Shown here: one piece after another, positions 33,599-42,154 of the stretch
Position numbering within the stretch: the first letter of the stretch is position 1
Layout of the letters: the number at the start of each line of letters is the position of its first letter
Source: JBIOJM01 sp044450785
Lineage (GTDB): Bacteria > Planctomycetota > Planctomycetia > Isosphaerales > Isosphaeraceae
Assembly: GCA_044450785.1 (NCBI GenBank)
Contig: JBIOJM010000042.1
Coordinates: 1 to 44,008 of the forward strand
Direction of reading: 5' to 3'
DNA: 44,008 nucleotides
Position numbers and translations under genes: made by a program
Notes under the pieces: generated by a model
The model's input: the letters and a program-made list of their open reading frames with translations, nothing else
Database searches by the model: none
What the model was told of the DNA's origin: nothing

Positions 33599-35029
33599 AT
33601 GAGACGCCGCATCCTCGTCGTGGACGACATGGAGTTCAACCGCCACCATCTCCGCAAGGTCCTCGAAACCGACGAATTTGAAGTCGACACGGTCTGTGAT
33701 GGTCGATCCGCCTGGGATCAGCTTCGCGCCCAGAAATACCACCTGGTGATCACCGACCTCCGCATGCCCGAATTGAATGGGCTGGAGCTGCTGGCGAAGG
33801 TGCGCGCGGAAAAGCTCCCGGTCGGCGTGATTGTCCTGACCGCGTTCGGCGACCCCGCGGACGCGCTTCTGGCCATGAAGGCGGGCGCTGACGACTTCGT
33901 CACCAAGCCCTATGAGCCCGAGCATCTCTGCTTGCTGGTGAAGCGGATCCTCGAGCGACGCGAGCTGATCGACGAGCTCGAGCGACTGCGCAAGCAGATG
34001 CGGGGCGACTACCACTTTCACAACATGGTTTCCAAGAGCCCCAGGATCCGCAAAGTGTTCGACCTGATCGAGCAGGTCGGCCCGATGGGCTCGACCGTCT
34101 TGATCCAGGGCGAGACCGGGACAGGCAAGGAGCTCGTCGCCCAGGCGCTCCACGCCGCCGATACGCGCCGCGCGGGCCCGTTTGTCGCGTTCAACTGCGC
34201 CGTCTTGAACGACTCGCTATTGGAAAGCGAGCTGTTCGGCCACGAGCGGGGGGCCTTCACCGGGGCAGAGCGGCGCAAGATCGGGCGGTTCTCGCTGGCG
34301 GACGGTGGGACCCTGCTGCTGGACGAAGTCGGCGACATCTCTCCAGGGCTGCAAGTCAAGCTGCTCCGTGTGCTGCAAACGGGAACATTCGAGCGAGTGG
34401 GGGGGACCGAGAGTATCCAGGTCGACGTCCGGATCGTCGCCTCGACCCACAAACAACTGGAAGACGAGGTCAAGAAGGGCCGGTTCCGCGCCGACCTCTT
34501 TTACCGCCTCAACGTGATCCGGATCGAGTTGCCTCCCTTGCGCGAGCGAACCGAGGACATCCCCCTCCTGGCGGTGCATTTCCTGGAGAAGCATCGCTCG
34601 CAGAAGGCCACACCGGTCACCGAGATCGCCACCGAGGCGATGCAGGCCCTTCTGCGGCACAAATGGCCGGGAAACGTCCGGGAGCTGGAGAATGCGATCA
34701 AGGCCGGGATCGCCCTGGCCGACGGCTCCCTGCTGCGCCGCGACGACCTCCCGGAATCGGTCGTCCCACGCACGGATCACCCATCACGTGCCACCTCCCT
34801 GCTCGACATCGAGCGCACGCTTCCGGACCTGACATGCGACTTGATCGGCCGGGTGGAGCGCGAGTATTTCGTTCGATTGCTCTCCCAGTACCGCGGCAAC
34901 GTGGCCCGGTGTGCGCGGCACAGCGGCCTGTCACGGCGCAGCGTCACCCAGAAGCTCCAGAAATACGGCCTCGATCGGGCCGCGTTCAAGAGCGCGTCCC
35001 GCCTCGTTCCCGTCGACCACCCGGCGTGA
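33599..35029 (+). CDS. Sigma-54-dependent response regulator, NtrC/AtoC type
   Basis: The 476-residue protein has three domains. The receiver (1-120) has acidic residues D9 and D10, phosphoacceptor D53 and K103. The AAA+ domain (145-370) has Walker A GETGTGKE at 171-178, the sigma-54 contact loop GAFTGA at 218-223 and Walker B LLLDEVGD near 239-246. The C-terminal Fis-type helix-turn-helix (about 425-465) reads EYFVRLLSQYRGNVARCARH, SGLSRRSVTQKLQKYG. All motifs are intact, so it should activate transcription with sigma-54 RNA polymerase when phosphorylated. No histidine kinase is adjacent, so it is an orphan here. GGAAGAG four bases upstream is its ribosome site. It converges with the next gene, six bases apart. 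Confidence 0.95.
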   Translation: MRRRILVVDDMEFNRHHLRKVLETDEFEVDTVCDGRSAWDQLRAQKYHLVITDLRMPELNGLELLAKVRAEKLPVGVIVLTAFGDPADALLAMKAGADDFVTKPYEPEHLCLLVKRILERRELIDELERLRKQMRGDYHFHNMVSKSPRIRKVFDLIEQVGPMGSTVLIQGETGTGKELVAQALHAADTRRAGPFVAFNCAVLNDSLLESELFGHERGAFTGAERRKIGRFSLADGGTLLLDEVGDISPGLQVKLLRVLQTGTFERVGGTESIQVDVRIVASTHKQLEDEVKKGRFRADLFYRLNVIRIELPPLRERTEDIPLLAVHFLEKHRSQKATPVTEIATEAMQALLRHKWPGNVRELENAIKAGIALADGSLLRRDDLPESVVPRTDHPSRATSLLDIERTLPDLTCDLIGRVEREYFVRLLSQYRGNVARCARHSGLSRRSVTQKLQKYGLDRAAFKSASRLVPVDHPA

Positions 35030-35035
35030 CCGGTC

Positions 35036-36400
35036 TCACGGCAGGGGGACGTCCTTGAACTCGAACTCGAGGGGAATCGTGATCACCTTGCTCGGGGTCT
35101 CGTAGATGAGCTGATAATCCGCCGGCTTGCCGGGCGCGTCCACGAACAGGTACTCGAATCCGAGCTTGCCCCCGTCGGTGCTCGTGTTGGAAAACCCGCC
35201 GTTGTGCTCGAACCGGGAGCCGTCGGCGCGCTGGAGCCAGAGCCGGTTGTTGAACAACCCCTGGCGATAGCTCTCGAAGGCGGGCCCTTCGCCCGGATAG
35301 ACCAGGGTGACGTTCACCTTCCACACCTGTTCGTCGACCTCGGTCTCCTGCAGGGTCAGACTCACGTCTCCCTGTTTGACGGTCACGTCCTTCTGGGCGA
35401 GGCTGGGAAACTTGAAGATCTTGATGCCCGCCGGGATTGTGACCTCCGCGTGCACGAGGAGTGAGCTCAGTTTCTTGGCCTCTCGGGCCGGCGCCACCAG
35501 GTTCAGGTTGATCTCGGCGACCGGGTTCTCGGGCCGGACCACGACTTCATCGGCTTCCATCTCCGCCTGCGGCTTGACCTCCTTCTTCTGGTCGTCGACG
35601 ATCTTGAGCTCGTCGTACTTGAGCTTGAGAAGCATGGGGCGGAGCCGCGGCTCCCAGGCTGCTTCGATCTGGACGTTGGCGGTCGTGCTGCCGGTCTGAA
35701 AGTCGCGGGCCAGGCCCAGTTGCTTGATCTCGATGCGAAAGGGACCGTTGTATTGAACAAGGGGTAAGGCTCCGGCGGCACGAGGTTTGGCGGCGGGGGC
35801 GTCCGGGGCCGCGCCCCCCATGATCCCGATCGTGCCGTCGCCGGTCGAGAAGGTCGTGGATACGCCGGCAAGCCGGGTGATCTGGTCGAGTGCTTCGAAG
35901 AACGGCTTGCCGCTCAGCTCCAGGTCCAGCGCCGGGTTCGTGACCTCGGCCCCTAACTGCTCGCGCAGGTCAGTGATCGCATTTCCCGATTGCTTCTGGA
36001 TCTGCTGGAGCGCTTCGCTCAACCGGATCCCCTTCCCCGAGACCGTCACTCGGGTCGCCTTGGTGTTGACCTCTTCCTCGCTCTGCCGCAGGGCCGCGCG
36101 CACCCGCTCGAGACGCTGCTTGCGCTCGGCGGTCTTGACCGTCGCCGGGTCGGGCAAGAGCGGCAAGACCTTGGGCCCGAGCTTGATCAAGCTCGCGGTC
36201 GCCGTCTCTCGAGCCTCGGCCGCCGGCGAGTCGAGACGGTCGACGAGCTGAAGCACCCGATCGCGCAGGGCTGCATCCGACGACGAGGTTTGCGCGCGGG
36301 CCCACCGCGCACCCCCGATCGTGACGAGACACAAGCACGCCACGAACAAGGCATTGTCTGAAAACGTAGCCATTTTCCGCCGAAAAAAGCCGGTCCGCAT
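35036..36400 (-). CDS. Secreted STN-like domain protein of unknown function
   Basis: The 454-residue protein has a signal peptide (MRTGFFRRK, hydrophobic DNALFVACLCLVTIGGA, cleavage near ARAQ). Residues 45-80 resemble a HEAT-type helical repeat (LVDRLDSPAAEARETATASL). Residues 113-200 look STN-like: VTVSGKGIRLSEALQQIQKQ and LDLELSGKPFFEALDQITRL. The rest is beta-rich with lines such as YNGPFRIEIKQLGLARDF and VWKVNVTLVYPGEGPAF, probably paired beta-sandwiches. Such proteins occur in planctomycetes, but I know no function. GGAG eight bases upstream supports the start. It may share a process with the STN protein at 29670, but this is only a guess. Confidence 0.75.
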   Translation of the reverse strand: MRTGFFRRKMATFSDNALFVACLCLVTIGGARWARAQTSSSDAALRDRVLQLVDRLDSPAAEARETATASLIKLGPKVLPLLPDPATVKTAERKQRLERVRAALRQSEEEVNTKATRVTVSGKGIRLSEALQQIQKQSGNAITDLREQLGAEVTNPALDLELSGKPFFEALDQITRLAGVSTTFSTGDGTIGIMGGAAPDAPAAKPRAAGALPLVQYNGPFRIEIKQLGLARDFQTGSTTANVQIEAAWEPRLRPMLLKLKYDELKIVDDQKKEVKPQAEMEADEVVVRPENPVAEINLNLVAPAREAKKLSSLLVHAEVTIPAGIKIFKFPSLAQKDVTVKQGDVSLTLQETEVDEQVWKVNVTLVYPGEGPAFESYRQGLFNNRLWLQRADGSRFEHNGGFSNTSTDGGKLGFEYLFVDAPGKPADYQLIYETPSKVITIPLEFEFKDVPLP

Positions 36401-36437
36401 TTTGGAGTCTCCGATTGGCCAAGAGGTGTGTCGAGAA

Positions 36438-37526
36438 TCAGCCCACCAGCCACCGTCCGTTCTCCATGACGAGCCGGCCGTCGGCGTTGATACGTCCCTG
36501 GGCCCGGGTATCGACGATCAGGTCCCAGTGCAGGGCCGAATTGTTGAGGCCGCCGGTCTCGGGGTAGCTCTGGCCGAGTGCAACGTGCACGGTGCCACCG
36601 ATCTTTTCGTCGTAGAGGATGCTCCCGGTAAAACGGTCGATGCCGCGATTGAGTCCCAGCCCCAGCTCACCGATCCGCCTCGCGCCGGGGTCGAGGTCGA
36701 GCATTGCCAGCAGATAATCTTGCCCCTCAAGGGCGCTGGCCGCGACGACGTTCCCTTGCTGGAATTCCAGGTTGATCCCGACCAGCTCGCGGCCGTCACG
36801 GCAGACGGGAAAGCCGCATCGGAGCCGGCCGGTCGCGGAGTCCTCGATCGGCCCGGTGAATATCTCGCCGGACGGCATGTTGCGCTTCCCGTCCGAGTTG
36901 AGCCAGGTGCGTCCGGCAACCGAGAGTGTCAACTCGGTCCCGTCGCCCTCGATCCTGACGGTCCGGACGCCGGTCATGAATTCGACCAGGGCGGCTTGCC
37001 GGCTCCCCAGCTCTTGCCAGGCAGCCCGCGGTAGGGCGCGATCCAGGAACATCGCCCGGGTGACGAACTCTTCGTAGTCGGGCAAGGACATGCCGGCAAG
37101 AGCGGCATAAGCGGCCGTCGGATACTGGGTCAAGACCCATCGAGCGTGCCGGGTGGCCTGGCGAATCGGCTCCCGCGCGCGCTCGAAAAGAGCTTGCCGC
37201 CTGGGATCGACCCGGCTCATCGAACGGGTATCGCTCTCGGCTGAGATCATGATGCGGCTGTTGGCGTACTGAGCTTCAAAGAGTGCCACGGCGGGCACTA
37301 GAGCCAGTTGGGGCTCGGTCGCGTGCTCGACGAAGAATTCATGCAGCCCGGGGACCTCGAGTCGGACGAGGGGATGCGCGCCTCGCAGAACAATTGTCTT
37401 GTAACACGCCTCGACCAGCGGCAGCGCGGGGACCTCGGATGAGACGACGATCGTCTCGTTGATCCTCACCGCCAGGCAGTAATCAACCAGCAGCTCGGCC
37501 CAGCGCGCGACCACTTCGTCCTGCAA
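36438..37526 (-). CDS. M29-family metallo-aminopeptidase
   Basis: The 362-residue protein resembles thermophilic aminopeptidases AmpS/AmpT, which remove N-terminal residues using two metal ions. The C-terminal half has the expected ligands: Glu in VGINLEFQQG, Glu in RIGELGLGLN, His in GTVHVALG, Tyr in SYPETGG, and His and Asp in ALHWDLIVD. The N-terminal part has EVVARWAELLVDYCLAVRIN and ETIVVSSEVPA. I place the start at a TTG at 37526, with GAGGAG eight bases upstream; there is no nearby ATG, and the frame upstream to 37868 is unlike protein. It stands alone. Confidence 0.87.
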   Translation of the reverse strand: MQDEVVARWAELLVDYCLAVRINETIVVSSEVPALPLVEACYKTIVLRGAHPLVRLEVPGLHEFFVEHATEPQLALVPAVALFEAQYANSRIMISAESDTRSMSRVDPRRQALFERAREPIRQATRHARWVLTQYPTAAYAALAGMSLPDYEEFVTRAMFLDRALPRAAWQELGSRQAALVEFMTGVRTVRIEGDGTELTLSVAGRTWLNSDGKRNMPSGEIFTGPIEDSATGRLRCGFPVCRDGRELVGINLEFQQGNVVAASALEGQDYLLAMLDLDPGARRIGELGLGLNRGIDRFTGSILYDEKIGGTVHVALGQSYPETGGLNNSALHWDLIVDTRAQGRINADGRLVMENGRWLVG

Positions 37527-37715
37527 TCGCCTCGCTCCTCGTTTGATTGAGACAAGTGTCGTAGTCCGCAAAAATCTTAGCTTATTCGGATGATACACGC
37601 CACTGCAAGACGGCGCCGTGGAGGTGGGGCCGATGCCGCGCGAGAAGGAGTCACCTTCCTGGCTAGCTAGCACGACCGCGGGAAGCCGGTAGAATGTTGG
37701 CTGGAGGAACCTGTC

Positions 37716-38450
37716 ATGCCGCTCCGCGATCACTTTCGACCACCACTGGACTTGATCACCTCGTGGGAGGGTTTCCACGGCGGTTGGCCGATGGTCATCG
37801 TACAGCAATTGCGGAAGCAACTTCCAACCGGATATGTTGCCGAGCCGCGCGTTCATTCTGGGTCGCAAGTCGAGATCGATGTCGCGGCGTTCGAGAACGA
37901 CGATGCTCTGCCGTTGTCCAGGATGACCGAAGGGAACGGAGGGGTGCCGACCGCCGTATGGGCTCCGGCTCAGCCCAGCGTGGCCGTGGAAACGACTTTA
38001 CCCGATTACGACGAGTACGAGGTCCGGATCTACGATGCGAGGCGCGGGCGGCACCTGGTCGCGGCCATCGAGATCGTCAGTCCGGCGAACAAGGATCGAC
38101 CGGAACATCGCAATGTCTTTATCGCCAAGTGTGCGGCGCTGCTCCAGAAAGGCGTGGCGGTCAGCATCGTCGATCTGGTGACTGTTAAGCACTTCAACCT
38201 TTACCTCGAACTGCTGGCCGTGATCGGCCATACCGACCCGACGTTGGGTGATCCGCCTCCGCACCTCTACGCCGCCTCGTGTCGTTGGACCAGGCAAGGG
38301 AAACGAACGCTCCTGGAAGCGTGGTCCCACGTTCTGACCCTGGAGGAACCGCTGCCGACGTTGCCGCTGTGGTTGAGCACAGACCTCGTGGTCCCGCTCA
38401 ATCTGGAACAGAGCTACGAGCAAGCCTGCAGCGACTTGTGGATTGCGTGA
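37716..38450 (+). CDS. DUF4058-family protein
   Basis: The 244-residue protein matches DUF4058, found in planctomycetes and cyanobacteria and related to PD-(D/E)xK folds. It opens with MPLRDHFRPPLDLITSWEGF, has the family segment VVAAIEIVSPANK-like (AAIEIVSPANKDRPEHRNVF), then LLQKGVAVSIVDLVT and ends LPLWLSTDLVVPLNLEQSYE. The function is unknown. GGAGG lies about nine bases upstream of the ATG. Confidence 0.9.
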   Translation: MPLRDHFRPPLDLITSWEGFHGGWPMVIVQQLRKQLPTGYVAEPRVHSGSQVEIDVAAFENDDALPLSRMTEGNGGVPTAVWAPAQPSVAVETTLPDYDEYEVRIYDARRGRHLVAAIEIVSPANKDRPEHRNVFIAKCAALLQKGVAVSIVDLVTVKHFNLYLELLAVIGHTDPTLGDPPPHLYAASCRWTRQGKRTLLEAWSHVLTLEEPLPTLPLWLSTDLVVPLNLEQSYEQACSDLWIA

Positions 38451-38459
38451 ATCACAGCC

Positions 38460-38705
38460 TGGGGGACGGGAAAAGAGGTCGGAATGGCCCTGAGAGGGAA
38501 CCGCCTCCTGACCCCGCTGCTGACTGAGCCATCGGGGGATCTCGCGGGACTCGTCCGACCCGAGGACCTGGTGGATTCGGCTGGATCTGAGACGCGTCGC
38601 TGAGGCGATCTGACGAATGGAAAAACCCGCCTGATGGGCTTCGACGATGGCCCAAATCCGCTCTCTTGGCCTCAGAAACCACCCCCTGCCCGGGAGAGAA
38701 CGCAT
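38460..38705 (-). pseudogene. Remnant of a helix-turn-helix gene
   Basis: From the ATG at 38705 the minus strand reads MRSLPGRGWFLRPRERIWAI, VEAHQAGFSIRQIASATRLR and SSRIHQVLGSDESREIPRWL, a clear helix-turn-helix as in site-specific or transposase-like regulators. After about 60 residues the protein turns Ser/Gly-rich and runs antisense into the DUF4058 gene, so the true C-terminus is gone. I take it as a decayed fragment. Confidence 0.5.
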
Positions 38706-38809
38706 GCCTTGCCTGCGGCCGAGTCGGACCGGAGTGCTTGACGGTCCGAACCCAAGTCCTGAGAATCATGACATGGGCGCGTGGCAGAGAGTGTCAGCCC
38801 TACCGCTTT

Positions 38810-38837
38810 AGTGGCCGGCAAGAGTGCCGGCCCCACT
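38810..38837. repeat. Palindrome AGTGGCCGGCA-AGAG-TGCCGGCCCCACT
   Basis: The arms pair over 11 bp with a two-base bulge. It lies 21 bp ahead of the M28 peptidase start and just before its ribosome site, so a hairpin in the mRNA could affect translation. It may also be just a dispersed repeat. Confidence 0.6.
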
Positions 38838-38857
38838 GTTTTTAAGGAAAGACTCGC

Positions 38858-40843
38858 ATGAGCTCACGCTCCACGACGCGGATGATCGGGCCCGGTCGAT
38901 TCGTTGCAATCGGGGTGGTTTTCCTGGGCGCAGCGCTTGGCGGCGGCAGGTTGTCCGCCCTTGGTCTAGCTGCCGGCGCAGACGATCCGGGTGCTTCCGG
39001 CCGGGTGGCGAGCCACGCCCCCATGCTGGCCGAGGAGCGATTGAAGTCGGACGTGACGTATCTCGCCGCCGATGCGCGCGTGGGACGGGCCCCGGGAACT
39101 CCAGGGATTGAAGCGGCCGCAGATTACATCGCCGAAGTCTTCAAAGGGGCTGGGCTCAAGACCGCTCCGGGGGCACAGGGCTATTTCGAGCCCTTCACGA
39201 TCAAAGGCCGTGCCAGGCTCGGCAAGATTCAGGAGCTGGCCTTCGCCGGCCCGGCCGGCAAGGCGCTCCACGCCGGTCTCACGTCCGACTACACGCCGCT
39301 GCCGATCAGCGTCGCGGGGACGCTCGTCTCGGTGCCCGTCGTCTTCGCCGGCTACGGCATCACCGCCAGGGACGAATCTCGCAAGCTCGACTACGATGAT
39401 TACGCGGGCATCGATGTCCGGGGAAAGGCCGTGATCATCCTGCGGCGCGAGCCTCGGCAGCACGACGACGCCAGTCCGTTCGACGGCAAGAACGACTCGA
39501 AATACGCCACCTTCCAGCACAAGGCGACCAATGCCTTCCAGCACGGCGCGGCGGCGATCTTGCTGGTCAACAACCTGGCCGGGTTGGAGAGTAACCGGGA
39601 CGTTCTGGTCAACTTCACGGCCACCAGGATCGAGGGCGACTCGAGCATCCCGTTCTTGATGTTGAGCCGCGATTTTGCCGGCAAGCTGCTGGCCGAGGCA
39701 GGCGAGCCGTCCCTGGCGGAGCTGGAGAAACAGATCGACCTGGACCTCAAGCCTCATTCCCGTGAGCTGAAGCATTGGTCCGCCAGCGCGCGAGTGACCC
39801 TCGAGGGCGAGCAGATCACGACCAAGAACGTCGTCGGCGTTCTGGAGGGTGCCGGCCCGCACGCGGCGGAGACAGTCATCGTCGGCGGCCACTATGACCA
39901 CCTGGGGCACGGAGGGGCTGGGTCGCTGGCCGGTTTCTCCCGTGACATTCATAACGGGGCCGACGACAACGCGTCGGGGACCGCCATGGTCCTCGAGCTG
40001 GCGCGCCGGCTGGGCGCCCGTCGCGACCCCCCGCCCCGCCGCGTCGTCTTCATGGCGTTCAGTGGCGAGGAGCGCGGACTGCTCGGCTCGCACTACTACG
40101 TCGAACACCCGCTCTTCCCGTTAGGTCAGACCGTCATGATGATCAACTGCGACATGGTCGGCCGGCTCAATTCCAGGAGCGAGCTGACCATGATCGGCAC
40201 GGGCTCGACGCCGGGGCTCGACGCCGTGGTTGACGCCCTGGGCAAATCGGCCGGTCTCAACATCAAGAAGGTCTCCGGCATCAACGACAGCTTCGGCGGC
40301 AGCGACCACGAGTCATTCTACAACAAGGATATTCCCGTCCTCTTCGCCTTTACCGGTATCCACGGTGATTATCACCGGCCCAGCGACGACACGGACCGGA
40401 TCAACTTCGGCGGGATGGCACGCATCGCCGATTACCTGGAGCTGATCGCGCTCGACCTGGTCCGCCGTCCAGAGCGTCCCGCGTACGTCAAGATGGCACG
40501 AAAGGCCCCGCCGGCCCACGCCGGCGATCCTGGCCAGAAAGCCACCGGGGTCTATTTCGGCTCGGTGCCCGACTATTCTGAGGAGGGGTCTGGCGACGGA
40601 GTCAAGCTGTCCGGCGTGACCGAGGGAGGCCCCGCCCACAAGGGGGGCTTGAAGGCGGGGGACGTCATCATTCGGTTCGACGGCCTGCCCGTCAAGACCC
40701 TGAGCGATTACACTGAGACTCTGTTCCGGCATCGACCCGGCGACAAGGTCGGCGTCGTGGTCAAGCGCGACGGCAAGGAGATCGAGCTCCATGTCACTCT
40801 CGGAAGTCGCGCCGCCAGGGCCGTCAATGCCCCTCGAGAGTGA
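38858..40843 (+). CDS. Secreted M28 metallopeptidase with PA insertion and PDZ domain
   Basis: The 661-residue protein has an N-terminal signal sequence (hydrophobic part 14-39), a protease-associated insertion (about 140-280) and an M28 aminopeptidase core. The two-zinc site is complete: H345 in GGHYDHLG, bridging D370 in GADDNASG, E404 and E405 in FSGEERG, D432 in NCDMVGR and H506 in DYHRPSD. A PDZ domain follows at about 570-650 (GGPAHKGGLKAGDVIIRFDG), which could bind substrates or partners. It probably trims peptides outside the cytoplasm. AAGGAAAGA five bases upstream marks the start. The stop overlaps a GTG of the next gene in GTGA. Confidence 0.93.
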   Translation: MSSRSTTRMIGPGRFVAIGVVFLGAALGGGRLSALGLAAGADDPGASGRVASHAPMLAEERLKSDVTYLAADARVGRAPGTPGIEAAADYIAEVFKGAGLKTAPGAQGYFEPFTIKGRARLGKIQELAFAGPAGKALHAGLTSDYTPLPISVAGTLVSVPVVFAGYGITARDESRKLDYDDYAGIDVRGKAVIILRREPRQHDDASPFDGKNDSKYATFQHKATNAFQHGAAAILLVNNLAGLESNRDVLVNFTATRIEGDSSIPFLMLSRDFAGKLLAEAGEPSLAELEKQIDLDLKPHSRELKHWSASARVTLEGEQITTKNVVGVLEGAGPHAAETVIVGGHYDHLGHGGAGSLAGFSRDIHNGADDNASGTAMVLELARRLGARRDPPPRRVVFMAFSGEERGLLGSHYYVEHPLFPLGQTVMMINCDMVGRLNSRSELTMIGTGSTPGLDAVVDALGKSAGLNIKKVSGINDSFGGSDHESFYNKDIPVLFAFTGIHGDYHRPSDDTDRINFGGMARIADYLELIALDLVRRPERPAYVKMARKAPPAHAGDPGQKATGVYFGSVPDYSEEGSGDGVKLSGVTEGGPAHKGGLKAGDVIIRFDGLPVKTLSDYTETLFRHRPGDKVGVVVKRDGKEIELHVTLGSRAARAVNAPRE

Positions 40844-40887
40844 TCAAAGCTCTCGGGCCCAAACGCCCGGCTCCGGACCTCGACACG

Positions 40888-42120
40888 ATGAGCAATCTCG
40901 TCATTTCTGGTGGTCGCCCGATCCTCGCCGCCGGGCTGCTGGCCCTGGCGACGGCTTTCACCAGCTTCGGCGGCTGCGACCGGCCCTCGCCCGCCCGCAT
41001 GCTCGTCGCCACGAGCTGGCCGGCGATCGATCGCCGCCGGCTGGAATCCGAGTTCCAAGGCTGGGTCGCGGCCTCACACGGCCATCTCGAGCACAGACGC
41101 ATCCGACTCGAGTGGCTGATCCTCGAGCCTGACGACGACCTGGTTCGTCTCGTACAGCGCAGAGGCCAACCGGATGTCTTGCTGGGTGGCAGTGCCTCGT
41201 CGTTCGCTCGCCTGGCGAGACTGGACCAGCTTGCGCCGATCGACCGCGCGGGCTCGGCTCTGCTGTGCGTCGATCCCCACGGCGATGCGATTTCCCTGGA
41301 CTGGGCGATCTCTGGGCTCGACCATGGCCGCTGGCGCGAGGGATACGCCCGCCTGGTTCAAGCGGCTGGTTCAGGTCGTCGCATCAGTCTGCATTCCGGG
41401 CTCGCGTCGGACGACCAAGGGCACAACGAGGCGGGGCGGGCCGGGACCTTGTTCGAACCCCCGTTCCCGACCCGGCGGATCGAGTTCGCGGCGATTCCCC
41501 GGACTGCCCGGAATCAAGAGTCGGCTCGAGGTTTCCTGCGATTTCTGGCCGAGACGCAGCGTGTCGTGCCGGCTCGGGCCGCGGCCGAGATCGTGGCCGG
41601 GGTTGACCCGGACGCTGAATCCATGGTTGCGGATCTGTTCGGCGCGACCTTGTTCGGCGCCCAGGACGAGCTCTGGGATGCGTGGGCGTTGCTGGAGCGC
41701 GCAAGGGATCGAGATCGGGCGCTCGAGTGGCTGACCGAGCCGCCCCCCTGGCCGCCCGCCTCGGTCGCGAAGTATCTGCGCCGCGACGGCGAAAAAGCGA
41801 TGTCCTTGATCCAGACGCTGGCCGCCGAGCTCGCACCGGAGCCGGCAGCGCGGGCCTGGCTGCTCAGAAGCTGGCTCTCACCCCCGCGGACCGTCGATGA
41901 TCAACTCCTGGTTGAGCTGGCCCACGCGGAGGAAGGGCGGCTCGGTCACGAGCCGAGGTTCCGCGCCTGGCTCCGGGAGGAATGGACCGCCTGGGCCCGG
42001 CAGCGCTATCGGCGGGTCGCGCGGCTGGTTGCGGCCGAGCCACGATCCGCGTCAAAAGGAAAGGTCGTCCGCCCCGCCTTCGTCCCCGTCGACAAGAAGA
42101 CATCGACCGTCGCGCCCTGA
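40888..42120 (+). CDS. Solute-binding-like lipoprotein
   Basis: The protein has about 410 residues. From the ATG at 40888 it starts MSNLVISGGRPILAAGLLAL and has a lipobox-like SFGGC at about 26-30, so it should be a lipoprotein. A GTG at 40840, overlapping the stop of the M28 gene, would add 16 residues and an overlong N-region. Parts resemble the periplasmic binding proteins of ABC importers for iron or sugars: PDVLLGGSASSFARLARLDQ, LAPID, and the C-terminal-lobe line IEFAAIPRTARNQESARGFL, RFLAETQ. The final third is rich in Trp, Arg and Ala and seems to be an added helical region. The order binding protein then ATPase suits an ABC importer, but no permease is present. Confidence 0.7.
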   Translation: MSNLVISGGRPILAAGLLALATAFTSFGGCDRPSPARMLVATSWPAIDRRRLESEFQGWVAASHGHLEHRRIRLEWLILEPDDDLVRLVQRRGQPDVLLGGSASSFARLARLDQLAPIDRAGSALLCVDPHGDAISLDWAISGLDHGRWREGYARLVQAAGSGRRISLHSGLASDDQGHNEAGRAGTLFEPPFPTRRIEFAAIPRTARNQESARGFLRFLAETQRVVPARAAAEIVAGVDPDAESMVADLFGATLFGAQDELWDAWALLERARDRDRALEWLTEPPPWPPASVAKYLRRDGEKAMSLIQTLAAELAPEPAARAWLLRSWLSPPRTVDDQLLVELAHAEEGRLGHEPRFRAWLREEWTAWARQRYRRVARLVAAEPRSASKGKVVRPAFVPVDKKTSTVAP

Positions 42121-42154
42121 TCCGAGTCGTCAATAAGAGGTTCCCCGCCGCGTC

